The notes under the pieces: generated by a model
What the model saw: only the letters and a program-made list of their open reading frames with translations
Database searches by the model: none
Told to the model about the DNA's origin: nothing
In this document: piece after piece, positions 1 through 6,129 of the stretch
Layout: the number at the start of each line of letters is the position of its first letter
Numbering within the stretch: position 1 is the stretch's first letter
NCBI GenBank assembly: GCA_937874275.1
Contig: CALNAU010000024.1
Coordinates: forward strand, 1-8,302
Direction of reading: 5' to 3'
Source: an uncultured Clostridia bacterium
Lineage (GTDB): Bacteria; Bacillota; Clostridia; Christensenellales; Aristaeellaceae
Length of the DNA: 8,302 nucleotides
Program-made: the position numbers and the translations under genes

Positions 1-573
1 CTGGCCCGCCTGTTCGTCCAGCACGCGCAGGTGTCCGTCAAGCAAGGCGTCCAGCTGCGGGGCCATGGGGTCAAAGGGGGTGTCCTGCACATCGGCAATT
101 TGGGCGATGTGCGCGCCTACGCGGATGCCCTGCTGCGCCAACAGCTGAAGCATCACCCCGCCTGACAGGCACAGCGGTGCCGTGAGGCGGCCCGAGAAAT
201 GGCCGCCGCCCGCCGCGTCCTGATGGCCGCAGTACTTGACCTGCGCCGGCCAATCGGCATGGCCGGGGCGCGGCGTGTTTTTGAGGCCGGCATAGTCCTG
301 CCCGCGGGTATCGCTGTTGCGGATGACCATGCACAGCGGCGCGCCGCACAGCTTGCCATCGGCCAGACCGGACAGCACCTCAAACAGGTCGGCCTCGGCG
401 CGTTGGGTGCTGAGCAGCGACTGCCCGGGCGCGCGGCGGCGCATGAAGGCGCGCAGCTGCTCCATGTCGGGCGCGAAGCCCGCGGGCAGGCCATCCATCA
501 CCACGCCCACCGCCGGCGCGTGGGATTGTCCGAATACGCTGACGCGCACATTGGTGCCAAAGGTTGATGCCAT
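1..573 (-). CDS. aroC: Chorismate synthase, N-terminal 191 residues (cut by window edge)
   Basis: Converts 5-enolpyruvylshikimate-3-phosphate to chorismate with reduced FMN, the last step of the shikimate pathway, in the cytoplasm. The reading frame is open from the ATG at 573 to the window edge. Visible signatures are FGQSHAPAVG (residues 14-23, with the catalytic His18), DGLPAGF (27-33), RRRAPGQS (45-52), RPGHADW (102-108, His105 matching the second catalytic His) and GGGHFSGRLTAP (122-133). The family usually has about 350-390 residues, so roughly half is present. The start is fixed by GGAGGA lying inside the last codons of aroA, and only one base separates the aroA stop from this ATG. The usual GESHG motif reads GQSHA, which I believe is common in a clostridial clade. 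The Arg normally before the GGG motif is Ala121, which is less usual. Identification is firm. Confidence 0.95.
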   Translation of the reverse strand, partial: MASTFGTNVRVSVFGQSHAPAVGVVMDGLPAGFAPDMEQLRAFMRRRAPGQSLLSTQRAEADLFEVLSGLADGKLCGAPLCMVIRNSDTRGQDYAGLKNTPRPGHADWPAQVKYCGHQDAAGGGHFSGRLTAPLCLSGGVMLQLLAQQGIRVGAHIAQIADVQDTPFDPMAPQLDALLDGHLRVLDEQAGQ

Positions 574-574
574 G

Positions 575-1834
575 CTATTCCTCCTCCACCCGCGGGCCCA
601 GGGCGCGCAGGTCGTCAAAAAAACGGGGATAGGATTTATCCACTGCCTCGGCCCCCCGAATGTCCACCGGGCTCGCGCACAGGCAGGCCGCGCAGGCCGC
701 CATCATGGCGATGCGGTGGTCGTCCGCGGCGTCGCACACGCCGCCCGGCAGCTGACTGCCCCCGCGGATAACCAGGCTGTCTCCCTGCATATCGGCGGCC
801 GCGTCCAGTGCGCGCAAGGCGTCGGTGATGGTCTGTGCGCGGTCGCTCTCCTTGAGGCGCAGGCGGGCAATGTTCGTCAGCCGCGTCTCCCCCCTGGCCG
901 CCAGCCCAAGCAGCGCCAGGGCAGGCGCCAAGTCGGGCGTTGCGTCGATATCAATGTCCGCCGCCCGCAGGTCTCTTCCCGTCACTGTCACATCCCTGCC
1001 CGATACCGTGACCTGCGCCCCAAAGGCGCACAGCATGTCGAGCACCGCGCGGTCCCCCTGGGGGGAGTGGATATCCAACCCCGTGCAGGTGACCGGCCCG
1101 CCGCCCGCCGCCCCCGCGCACAGCCAGAAGGCGGCGTTGGACCAGTCGCCTTCGGCCTCCACGCTGCCGGGCGAGCGGTAGCGCTGGGCGCCGGGCACAT
1201 GCAGGGCATCCGCCTGCCGCTCCGCCCGCACGCCAAAGCGCGCTAAGGTTTGCAGGGTGATATCCACATAGGCGGCCGAGCCCAGCGGCGTGGTGAGGCG
1301 GATATCCACGGCCTGCCCCGTCAGCGGCGCCGCCAGCAGCAGCCCGCTGATGAACTGACTGGATACATCCCCGGCGATTGCCACCGCGCCGCCCGCCAGG
1401 CGGCCCTCCACGCTGACCCGCCCGCCGCTCTTTCCGGTGATGACCATCCCCTGCCCCTCCAGCGCCTGATAGAGCGCCGCCATGGGCCGCTGGGGCAGCC
1501 GCCCGCGCAGCAGGAAGGTAGCCCGCGCGCCCAGCGCTGCCGCCACCGGCAGTAAAAACCGCCAGGTGGAGCCGCTCTCGCCGCAATCCAGCACCGCACC
1601 CGTGGATACCGGGCGCGGGGTGACGGCAAACGCGCCAGCAGAATAGCTGATGTCAGCGCACAGGGCGTTCAGGCAGTCCGCGGTGGCCTGAATATCCTTT
1701 GATATATCGGCGCAGGCGACGCGCGTGGGCACATCCACCAGCGCCGCCGCGATCAGCAGCCGGTGCGCCTGGGATTTGGAGGCGATGGCCGGGACGCTGC
1801 CCGTGATAGGCCCGGGATACACGGTGGCCTTCAT
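575..1834 (-). CDS. aroA: 3-phosphoshikimate 1-carboxyvinyltransferase (EPSP synthase)
   Basis: Transfers the enolpyruvyl group of phosphoenolpyruvate to shikimate-3-phosphate, the sixth step of the shikimate pathway. The 419-residue protein has the normal family length and two inverse alpha/beta domains. Landmarks: SKSQAHR (19-25; Lys20 and Arg25 for substrate), CGESGSTWRFLLP (84-96; the PEP-binding glycine loop), LPQRPMAAL (113-121, Arg116), DVSSQFISGLLLAAPL (156-171; shikimate-phosphate contacts), PDLAPA (300-305; catalytic Asp301), LKESDR (327-332; Lys328 and Glu329) and DHRIAM (372-377). I chose the ATG at 1834, which gives the same 4-nt ATGA overlap with the preceding gene as at other junctions here. 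A GTG at 1843 would add MRR but is less likely. The glycine loop reads ESGST rather than the NAGTA of the E. coli enzyme. Function is clear. Confidence 0.97.
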   Translation of the reverse strand: MKATVYPGPITGSVPAIASKSQAHRLLIAAALVDVPTRVACADISKDIQATADCLNALCADISYSAGAFAVTPRPVSTGAVLDCGESGSTWRFLLPVAAALGARATFLLRGRLPQRPMAALYQALEGQGMVITGKSGGRVSVEGRLAGGAVAIAGDVSSQFISGLLLAAPLTGQAVDIRLTTPLGSAAYVDITLQTLARFGVRAERQADALHVPGAQRYRSPGSVEAEGDWSNAAFWLCAGAAGGGPVTCTGLDIHSPQGDRAVLDMLCAFGAQVTVSGRDVTVTGRDLRAADIDIDATPDLAPALALLGLAARGETRLTNIARLRLKESDRAQTITDALRALDAAADMQGDSLVIRGGSQLPGGVCDAADDHRIAMMAACAACLCASPVDIRGAEAVDKSYPRFFDDLRALGPRVEEE

Positions 1835-2844
1835 GCGCCGCACCCCGCGGCCACCACATCCCGCGCCTCCACCATGGGCATGGGGTACAGGCGGCAGTCG
1901 CCGATGGCGTGCATCAGCACCAGCGTAATCGCCTGCCCGCCGCGCTTTTTATCGGCCTGCATGGCGTCAAACACCTCGTCCACCTCATAGGGGCAGTCCG
2001 TGGGCAGGCCCAGCGTGTGCATCATGCCAATCAGCAGGCCGGCCTCCTCCGGCGTGCACAAGCCCCGGCGCACGCTGGCCCGGGCCATCACCGCCATGCC
2101 GATGGCCACCGCCTGGCCGTGGGATAATTCATAGCCGCTCAGCCGCTCCAGCGCGTGGCCCACTGTGTGGCCAAAGTTGAGCAGCTGCCGCTCGCCATGG
2201 TCGCGCTCATCCTGCGCCACGATGTCCCGCTTGATGTCCACGCAGCGGCGGATGATGCCCTCCTCCTCCCGCTCCTCATAGGGCAGCAGGTCAAACAGCG
2301 CCCGGTCGCGGATGGCCGCGTACTTCACCACCTCGGCCAGGCCGTCGCGGTAATGCTCGTAGGGCAGCGTGCGCAGCAGCTGCGGGTCAATCAGCGTCAC
2401 CCGTGACTGCCAGAAGGCGCCCGCCAGGTTTTTCCCCTGGGGCAGGTCGATGGCGGTCTTGCCGCCCACGGCGGAATCCACGCACGCCAGCAGGCTGGTG
2501 GGCACCTGCACCAGGTCCACCCCGCGCTGGTAGGTGGCGGCGGCAAAGCCCGCCACATCGCCCACCACGCCGCCGCCCAGCGCCAGCACCGTATCGCTGC
2601 GGGTAAGGCCGCTGTCGGCCAGAAAGCCCAGAATGCGGCCGTAGCTGTCCAGCGACTTGGCGCCCTCGCCCGGCGTCAGGGTCAGGCTCACCGCCTCGTG
2701 CCCGGCGGCGGCCAGCGCCTGCATCATGGGCGCCAGGTAGTGGGCGGCCACATTGGCATCGGTCACCACGGCCACCCGGTGCGGGCTGCCCATCAGTTGC
2801 GCGGCGCGGGCAAAAGCGCCTGCCTGGATGATGATTTCGCTCAT
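1831..2844 (-). CDS. aroB: 3-dehydroquinate synthase
   Basis: NAD- and metal-dependent cyclisation of DAHP to 3-dehydroquinate, the second step of the shikimate pathway. The protein has 337 residues, close to the family norm of about 340-370. An N-terminal Rossmann-like domain carries GGGVVGDVAGFAAATYQRG (90-108, NAD binding) and VPTSLLACVDSAVGGKT (114-130). The C-terminal domain carries GLAEVVKYA (168-176; metal ligand Glu171), NFGHTVGHALE (223-233; His226 metal ligand, His230 catalytic), SHGQAVAIGM (241-250; His242 metal ligand) and DKKRGG (298-303). The spacing of the three histidines matches the Aspergillus AROM DHQ synthase domain. The start ATG overlaps the tyrA stop as ATGA, with a GGGGG ribosome-binding element 6 nt upstream. 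No truncation or missing active-site residue is visible. Confidence 0.97.
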   Translation of the reverse strand: MSEIIIQAGAFARAAQLMGSPHRVAVVTDANVAAHYLAPMMQALAAAGHEAVSLTLTPGEGAKSLDSYGRILGFLADSGLTRSDTVLALGGGVVGDVAGFAAATYQRGVDLVQVPTSLLACVDSAVGGKTAIDLPQGKNLAGAFWQSRVTLIDPQLLRTLPYEHYRDGLAEVVKYAAIRDRALFDLLPYEEREEEGIIRRCVDIKRDIVAQDERDHGERQLLNFGHTVGHALERLSGYELSHGQAVAIGMAVMARASVRRGLCTPEEAGLLIGMMHTLGLPTDCPYEVDEVFDAMQADKKRGGQAITLVLMHAIGDCRLYPMPMVEARDVVAAGCGA

Positions 2845-3683
2845 TGATTTCCCCCGTCTATGTCCTGCTTGCGGTGGCGCCCCTCGTCAAGCAGGGCGCG
2901 CAGCGCCGGGGCATCGCCCCCCGCAATCGCCTGCCGGTAGCGGCCCAGCTCCGCCAGCAGCCAGTCAATCTCCTGCGTCAGGTGGTCGGCATTTTCAAGA
3001 AACAGCGGCGTCCACATGTCTGGGTTGAGCCAGGCCACGCGCGTCAAATCGCGGTAGGAGCCGGCCGATACCCCGCGGTGACTGCCGGCGGTGGGGCTTT
3101 TGATGAAGGCGTTGCTGACCACGTGCGCCAGTTGCGAGGTGAAGGCGATGACCCGGTCGTGCTCCTCCGCCGTGCTCACGCTGATGCCGCGAAAGCCCGC
3201 CGGCTTCATGGCCTCCTGAATGCGCGACAGCAGCGCAATGTCGTCAAACTGCCGGGGCACCACCACCATGGGCGCGCCGCGGAACAGGTCCGCCCGGCTG
3301 TTGGCAAAGCCCGAAAACTGCGTGCCGGCCATGGGGTGCCCGCCCGCGTAGGTGAAGCCATATTGCTCCGCCAGGCGGAAGCCCACCTCGCACACCGCGC
3401 GCTTGGTGCCGCAGCAGTCGATGACCAGGTTGTCGGGCCCCAGATGGGGCGCCACGTCCATAAGCCAGGCGATGGCGGCCTGGGGGTACAGGGCGATGAG
3501 CAGCAGGTCGCAGCCGGCGACATTGTCCACCGTCAGCGCGCCATCCACAGCGCCCGCCACCTGCGCGATGCCCAACACCGACGCGTCCACGTCATGCGCC
3601 AACACCTGCCATCCGCCCGCCTGCTGGTAGGCCTTGGCCAGCGACCCGCCTATCAGCCCCAGCCCCACGATGCCTACCTTCAT
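2841..3683 (-). CDS. tyrA: Prephenate dehydrogenase (tyrosine branch)
   Basis: Oxidative decarboxylation of prephenate to 4-hydroxyphenylpyruvate, committing chorismate to tyrosine. The 280-residue protein starts with a Rossmann dinucleotide fold, GLGLIGGS (7-14). Asp31 after the second strand favours NAD over NADP, an inference from general Rossmann rules. The catalytic motif GGHPMAG is at 114-120 (His116) and the second conserved His is in SQLAHVVSNAF (183-193, His187). The helical dimerisation region has AGSYRDLTRVA (207-217) and NPDMWTPLFLEN (220-231). There is no C-terminal ACT domain and no fused chorismate mutase, so this is the stand-alone form; the mutase must be encoded elsewhere. 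The start overlaps the aroF stop as ATGA, with GGGAGG 10 nt upstream. An arogenate-specific dehydrogenase cannot be excluded from sequence alone. Confidence 0.93.
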   Translation of the reverse strand: MKVGIVGLGLIGGSLAKAYQQAGGWQVLAHDVDASVLGIAQVAGAVDGALTVDNVAGCDLLLIALYPQAAIAWLMDVAPHLGPDNLVIDCCGTKRAVCEVGFRLAEQYGFTYAGGHPMAGTQFSGFANSRADLFRGAPMVVVPRQFDDIALLSRIQEAMKPAGFRGISVSTAEEHDRVIAFTSQLAHVVSNAFIKSPTAGSHRGVSAGSYRDLTRVAWLNPDMWTPLFLENADHLTQEIDWLLAELGRYRQAIAGGDAPALRALLDEGRHRKQDIDGGNQ

Positions 3684-4684
3684 GCCTGGATGGCCTCCCG
3701 CACCTTGTTGACCCGCACCATCAGGCGGTCAAACTGATCGGGCGTGAGCGACTGCGCCCCGTCGCTGAGCGCGCGTTCCGGCCAGGGGTGCACCTCGATC
3801 ATCAGGCCATCGGCACCCGCGGCGGCGGCGGCCAGCGCCATGGGCTCCACCAGGCGGGCCTTGCCGGTGCCGTGGCTGGGGTCGGCCACCACGGGCAGGT
3901 GGGTCAACTCGCGCAGCATGGGGATGGCGGACAGGTCCAGGGTGTTGCGGGTATAGGTCTCAAACGTGCGGATGCCCCGCTCGCACAGGATGATGCGCTC
4001 GTTGCCGCCGGCCATGACGTACTCGGCGCTCATCAGCAATTCCTTGAGCGTGTTGGCCAGGCCGCGCTTGATGAGAATCACCTTGTCGGTGCGGCCCAGC
4101 TCGCGCAGCAGGTCGAAGTTTTGCATGTTGCGGGCGCCCACCTGGATGATGTCGGCGTCCTCAAACAAGGGCAGGTCGTTGATGTTCATGATTTCAGTCA
4201 CGATGGGCTGCCCGGTCTGCTGCTTGGCCAGGCTGAGCAGCTTCATGCCGTCGGCGTGCAAGCCCTGAAAGTCGTAGGGCGAGGTGCGCGGCTTGAAGGC
4301 GCCGCCGCGCAGCAGGTTGGCCCCGGCCGCCTTGACGCGGTGGGCCACACCCACAATCTGCTCTTCCGACTCCACCGAGCAGGGCCCGGCAATCACCTGG
4401 AAGTGGCCGCCGCCAAACTTGTACCCGCCCACGTCGATGACCGAGTCATCGGTGTGAAACTTGCGGTTGGCGTTCTTAAACGGCTCGGTGATGCGCTTGA
4501 CCGACTCGATGATGGACAGGCTCTCCAGCAGGTTGATGTCCACCTTGCTGGTGTCGCCAAGCAAGCCGATGATGGTGTGAAACTCCCCCTGGGAGACATG
4601 CACCTGCAGCCCCATGTTTTTGAACCATTCGCACAGGTTGTCCCGCTGCTGGTCGGTGGTGCCGGGCTTCAATACCGCTATCAT
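3680..4684 (-). CDS. aroF: DAHP synthase, type I-beta with N-terminal regulatory domain
   Basis: Condenses phosphoenolpyruvate and erythrose-4-phosphate to DAHP, the entry step of aromatic biosynthesis. Residues 1-70 form a ferredoxin-like domain ([10 protein letters not shown] start, later [10 protein letters not shown]), the feedback-sensing part in Thermotoga maritima DAHP synthase. Residues 90-334 are the (beta/alpha)8 barrel shared with KDO8P synthase. Motifs: AGPCSVES (99-106), [15 protein letters not shown] (127-141), IKRG (205-208), DPSHGTGK (268-275) and [18 protein letters not shown] (296-313). The expected metal ligands Cys102, His271, Glu297 and Asp308 are all present at almost the T. 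maritima numbering. Length (334) is normal. The start has AAAGGAG (4698-4692) 7 nt upstream. First gene of the operon; its leader carries an aromatic leader peptide and a terminator-like hairpin, so both expression and activity probably respond to Tyr/Phe. Confidence 0.97.
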   Translation of the reverse strand: MIAVLKPGTTDQQRDNLCEWFKNMGLQVHVSQGEFHTIIGLLGDTSKVDINLLESLSIIESVKRITEPFKNANRKFHTDDSVIDVGGYKFGGGHFQVIAGPCSVESEEQIVGVAHRVKAAGANLLRGGAFKPRTSPYDFQGLHADGMKLLSLAKQQTGQPIVTEIMNINDLPLFEDADIIQVGARNMQNFDLLRELGRTDKVILIKRGLANTLKELLMSAEYVMAGGNERIILCERGIRTFETYTRNTLDLSAIPMLRELTHLPVVADPSHGTGKARLVEPMALAAAAAGADGLMIEVHPWPERALSDGAQSLTPDQFDRLMVRVNKVREAIQA

Positions 4685-4698
4685 ACGCTTTCTCCTTT

Positions 4699-4732
4699 AA
4701 CAAAGATACCGCACAGAGGGTGTTCTGTGCGG
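4699..4732 (-). terminator. Candidate attenuator terminator before aroF
   Basis: On the minus strand CCGCACAGA (4732-4724) and TCTGTGCGG (4717-4709) form a perfect 9-bp stem with a 6-nt loop. It is followed by UAUCUUUGUU (4708-4699), a U-rich but interrupted run. The hairpin sits between the leader-peptide stop (4761) and the aroF ribosome binding site (4698-4692), where an attenuator terminator is expected. The imperfect U-tract means it could instead act on translation by crowding the ribosome binding site. Confidence 0.7.
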
Positions 4733-4783
4733 CAGTCGCTTTCCGATGGGGGCGGGCCTTTCAGCCCAGTGGCGCAACACAAA
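4724..4783 (-). promoter_or_regulatory. Candidate antiterminator pairing (competes with the terminator stem)
   Basis: Within leader-peptide codons 24-27 the RNA reads UUUGUGUUGC (4783-4774). It can pair with GCCGCACAGA (4733-4724), which contains the 5' arm of the terminator: seven contiguous pairs including two G-U, one mismatch, then two G-C pairs. Formation would prevent the 4732-4709 hairpin. The segment lies just downstream of where a ribosome stalled on the Tyr/Phe codons would sit, and close to one stopped at the leader stop codon. The pairing was found by hand; no folding energy was computed. Confidence 0.4.
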
Positions 4784-4853
4784 TCACCTTTACTTCGGCG
4801 CTGCTAAAGTAAAAGTAATAGGCTCCGGCCTTCCGGCTCTGCTGTGCAGTCAT
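4761..4853 (-). CDS. Aromatic-rich leader peptide of the aroF operon (30 aa)
   Basis: A short reading frame, ATG at 4853 to TGA at 4761, encodes 30 residues. It starts MTAQQSRKAGA, then has Tyr-Tyr-Phe-Tyr-Phe at residues 12-16, and ends VICVAPLG. The codons of the run are TAT TAC TTT TAC TTT, conspicuous A/T-rich codons in very G+C-rich surroundings. A GGAAAGGG ribosome binding sequence ends 7 nt before the ATG, and a promoter lies at 4883-4912. Leader peptides with runs of the pathway's end-product amino acid are the sensors of ribosome-mediated attenuation, as in pheA and trp leaders of enterobacteria. I infer that stalling on Tyr/Phe codons controls aroF, the first Tyr/Phe-pathway gene downstream. 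I do not recognise a named family for this peptide. Confidence 0.85.
   Translation of the reverse strand: MTAQQSRKAGAYYFYFSSAEVKVICVAPLG
4787..4815 (-). promoter_or_regulatory. Leader hairpin with Tyr/Phe codons in its 5' arm
   Basis: CUUUUACUU (4815-4807), from the Tyr13-Phe16 codons of the leader peptide, pairs with AAGUAAAGG (4795-4787) over nine pairs including one G-U, leaving an 11-nt loop. The codons expected to cause stalling are thus in the 5' arm of a stem, and its 3' arm ends four bases before the candidate antiterminator strand. This layout fits an attenuator in which ribosome position selects the downstream fold. Seen in sequence; function inferred. Confidence 0.6.
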
Positions 4854-4882
4854 TGCGCTACCCTTTCCGGTGTATTGGGCAG

Positions 4883-4912
4883 AATATAGCACCGACGGTC
4901 TGCCCCTGTCAA
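4883..4912 (-). promoter_or_regulatory. Sigma-A type promoter of the aroF operon
   Basis: On the minus strand there is a perfect -35 box TTGACA (4912-4907), an 18-nt spacer and a -10 box TATATT (4888-4883, five of six consensus bases). Transcription should start near 4876, about 23 nt before the leader-peptide ATG and about 190 nt before aroF, giving a leader long enough for the structures described at 4699-4815. Confidence 0.85.
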
Positions 4913-4969
4913 GGCACGGGGGCTGTATATTCCTTGTTTATCGCATGCGGTTGAGGTATAATCCGTGCC
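4913..4969. repeat. 7-bp inverted repeat bracketing the ogt promoter
   Basis: GGCACGG (4913-4919) and CCGTGCC (4963-4969) are exact inverted copies with centres 50 bp apart. The left copy abuts the -35 box of the aroF-side promoter (4907-4912); the right copy immediately follows the -10 box of the ogt promoter (4957-4962). The placement suits a shared operator for a dimeric or looping regulator, but 7-bp matches also arise by chance in G+C-rich DNA. Confidence 0.35.
4934..4962 (+). promoter_or_regulatory. Sigma-A type promoter of the ogt-sda operon
   Basis: A -35-like TTGTTT (4934-4939), an ideal 17-nt spacer and a perfect -10 box TATAAT (4957-4962). The start point should fall near 4969, giving a short 5' leader of about 27 nt before the ogt ATG. 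The spacer contains the 8-bp palindrome CGCATGCG (4942-4949), a possible operator. This promoter is back to back with the aroF-side promoter, 21 bp between -35 boxes. Confidence 0.8.
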
Positions 4970-4995
4970 ACTACCAAATGAAATGAGGGCATGGC

Positions 4996-5460
4996 ATGGA
5001 CGTGTGCATGTGCATCAAAACGCCTGTCGGCGACTTGCTGGCCGTGGACAGCCAGGGCGCGCTGACGCAGTTGGTGTTTGGCTGTCAGCCGCCGCCCGGC
5101 TGTACCATGGGACAAACCCCCTTGCTTGAGGAGACGCAAAGGCAATTAATGGAGTACTTTGCGGGTAAGCGGCAGCAGTTTGACCTGCCGCTGCGGCCCG
5201 AGGGCACGCCCTTCCGCCAGCAGGTGTGGCAGGCGCTGCTCTCCATCCCCTATGGGCAGACGCGCAGCTACCGCGATATCGCGGCCTCGGTCGGCGCGCC
5301 CCGCGCGGTGCGCGCGGTGGGCGGCGCCAACCACCACAACCCCATCAGCATCATCATCCCCTGCCACCGGGTCATCGGCGCCGATGGCAGCCTGCGCGGC
5401 TACGGCGGCGGCACGGCCATTAAAACCGCCCTGCTGGCGCTGGAGAGGGAGCACACATGA
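4996..5460 (+). CDS. ogt: Methylated-DNA--[protein]-cysteine S-methyltransferase
   Basis: Suicide DNA-repair protein that moves alkyl groups from O6-alkylguanine (and O4-alkylthymine) in DNA onto its own cysteine. It has 154 residues: a variable N-terminal domain (about 1-68) and the conserved DNA-binding/active domain from TPFRQQVWQALLSIPYG (71-87). The active-site motif PCHRV is at 122-126, with acceptor Cys123 and its partner His124. Asn115, the arginine finger Arg106 (in RAVGGAN) and Glu150 fall at the same offsets from the cysteine as in human MGMT. There is no Ada-type zinc or AraC domain, so it is the stand-alone form. GAGGG (4985-4989) lies 6 nt before the ATG; the ATG at 4991 is out of frame. 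Its stop overlaps the sdaAB start as ATGA, an unexpected coupling of DNA repair with serine catabolism. Confidence 0.95.
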   Translation: MDVCMCIKTPVGDLLAVDSQGALTQLVFGCQPPPGCTMGQTPLLEETQRQLMEYFAGKRQQFDLPLRPEGTPFRQQVWQALLSIPYGQTRSYRDIAASVGAPRAVRAVGGANHHNPISIIIPCHRVIGADGSLRGYGGGTAIKTALLALEREHT

Positions 5461-6119
5461 AATACCGCTCGGTCTTTGACATCATCGGCCCCGTGATGAT
5501 CGGGCCCTCCAGTTCGCACACCGCGGGCGCCGTGCGCATCGGGCAGTTGGCGCGCACGCTGTTTGGCCGCACGCCCGACAGCGCGGTGCTACGCTTCTAC
5601 GGCTCGTTCGCCAAGACCTACCGCGGCCACGCCACCGATGTGGCGGCGGTGGCCGGCCTGCTGGGCCTGCCGACGGACGACCCGCGCATCCCCCAGTCCA
5701 TCGAGCTGGCCCGGCAGCAGGGCATCGCGCTCACCTTCATCGCCGAGGAGGCCATCCCCGCCCACCCCAACACGCTCACCATTGAATTGGCGGACGGGCG
5801 CGGCACCTTCCGCGCGACCGGCGTATCGCTGGGCGGCGGCCTGGTGCAGATGACCGAGGTGGACGGCTTCAGCCTGAAGCTAAGCGGCGATTCACCGGCG
5901 CTGCTCATCTTCCACCGGGACGCCTACGGCACCATCGCCGCCATCACCCAGCAATTGGCCCGCGCCCAGGTCAACATCAACCACATGGAAGTCTCCCGCA
6001 GCGAGCGGGGGAAGACCGCCCTGATGGTGATTGAGACCGACGAGAAGGTGGAGCCCGAGGTGGTGGGTCAGATGGAGAGCCAGTCCAACGTGTTCAAGAT
6101 TATCACCCTCAACCCATAG
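5457..6119 (+). CDS. sdaAB: L-serine dehydratase, iron-sulfur-dependent, beta subunit
   Basis: Together with SdaAA it deaminates L-serine to pyruvate and ammonia. The 220-residue protein shows GPSSSHTAGAVRIG (16-29), the signature of the beta domain, then YGSFAKTYRGHATDVA (48-63) and SLGGGLVQMTEVDGF (124-138). A C-terminal ACT domain covers about 148-220 (LLIFHRDAYGTIAAITQQLA then VNINHMEVSRSERGKTALMVIETD); ACT domains of this enzyme class are linked to serine binding or regulation. Length matches the Bacillus-type split enzyme, in contrast to the single-chain enterobacterial form. The ATG overlaps the ogt stop (ATGA), with GGGAG inside the end of ogt as ribosome binding site. Ten bases separate its stop from the sdaAA start. 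Confidence 0.96.
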   Translation: MKYRSVFDIIGPVMIGPSSSHTAGAVRIGQLARTLFGRTPDSAVLRFYGSFAKTYRGHATDVAAVAGLLGLPTDDPRIPQSIELARQQGIALTFIAEEAIPAHPNTLTIELADGRGTFRATGVSLGGGLVQMTEVDGFSLKLSGDSPALLIFHRDAYGTIAAITQQLARAQVNINHMEVSRSERGKTALMVIETDEKVEPEVVGQMESQSNVFKIITLNP

Positions 6120-6129
6120 GAGCAGCGCA

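Noticed and set aside
317..1246. 309-codon plus-strand frame opposite aroC/aroA
   Set aside because: Antisense to two confirmed enzymes, spans their junction, rich in Arg/Ala/Gly without motifs.
1834..1843. GTG at 1843 as the aroA start (adds MRR)
   Set aside because: The ATG at 1834 gives the same ATGA overlap seen at the other junctions and starts at the conserved KATVYPG end.
2844..3737. 297-codon plus-strand frame opposite tyrA
   Set aside because: Shadow of the prephenate dehydrogenase gene; no domain signature or suitable start site.
3788..4807. 339-codon open frame on the plus strand opposite aroF
   Set aside because: Antisense shadow of a well-conserved DAHP synthase; the translation has no recognisable motif and is low in complexity, as expected from G+C-rich third positions.
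4685..4876. T-box riboswitch or TRAP site in the aroF leader
   Set aside because: No T-box consensus (AGGGTGG-type) and no run of spaced GAG/UAG triplets is seen; the leader peptide explains the region better.
6031..6129. N-terminal extension of sdaAA from an ATG at 6031
   Set aside because: It lies within sdaAB in another frame; the GTG at 6130 has a well-placed ribosome binding site and yields the family's FRN start.
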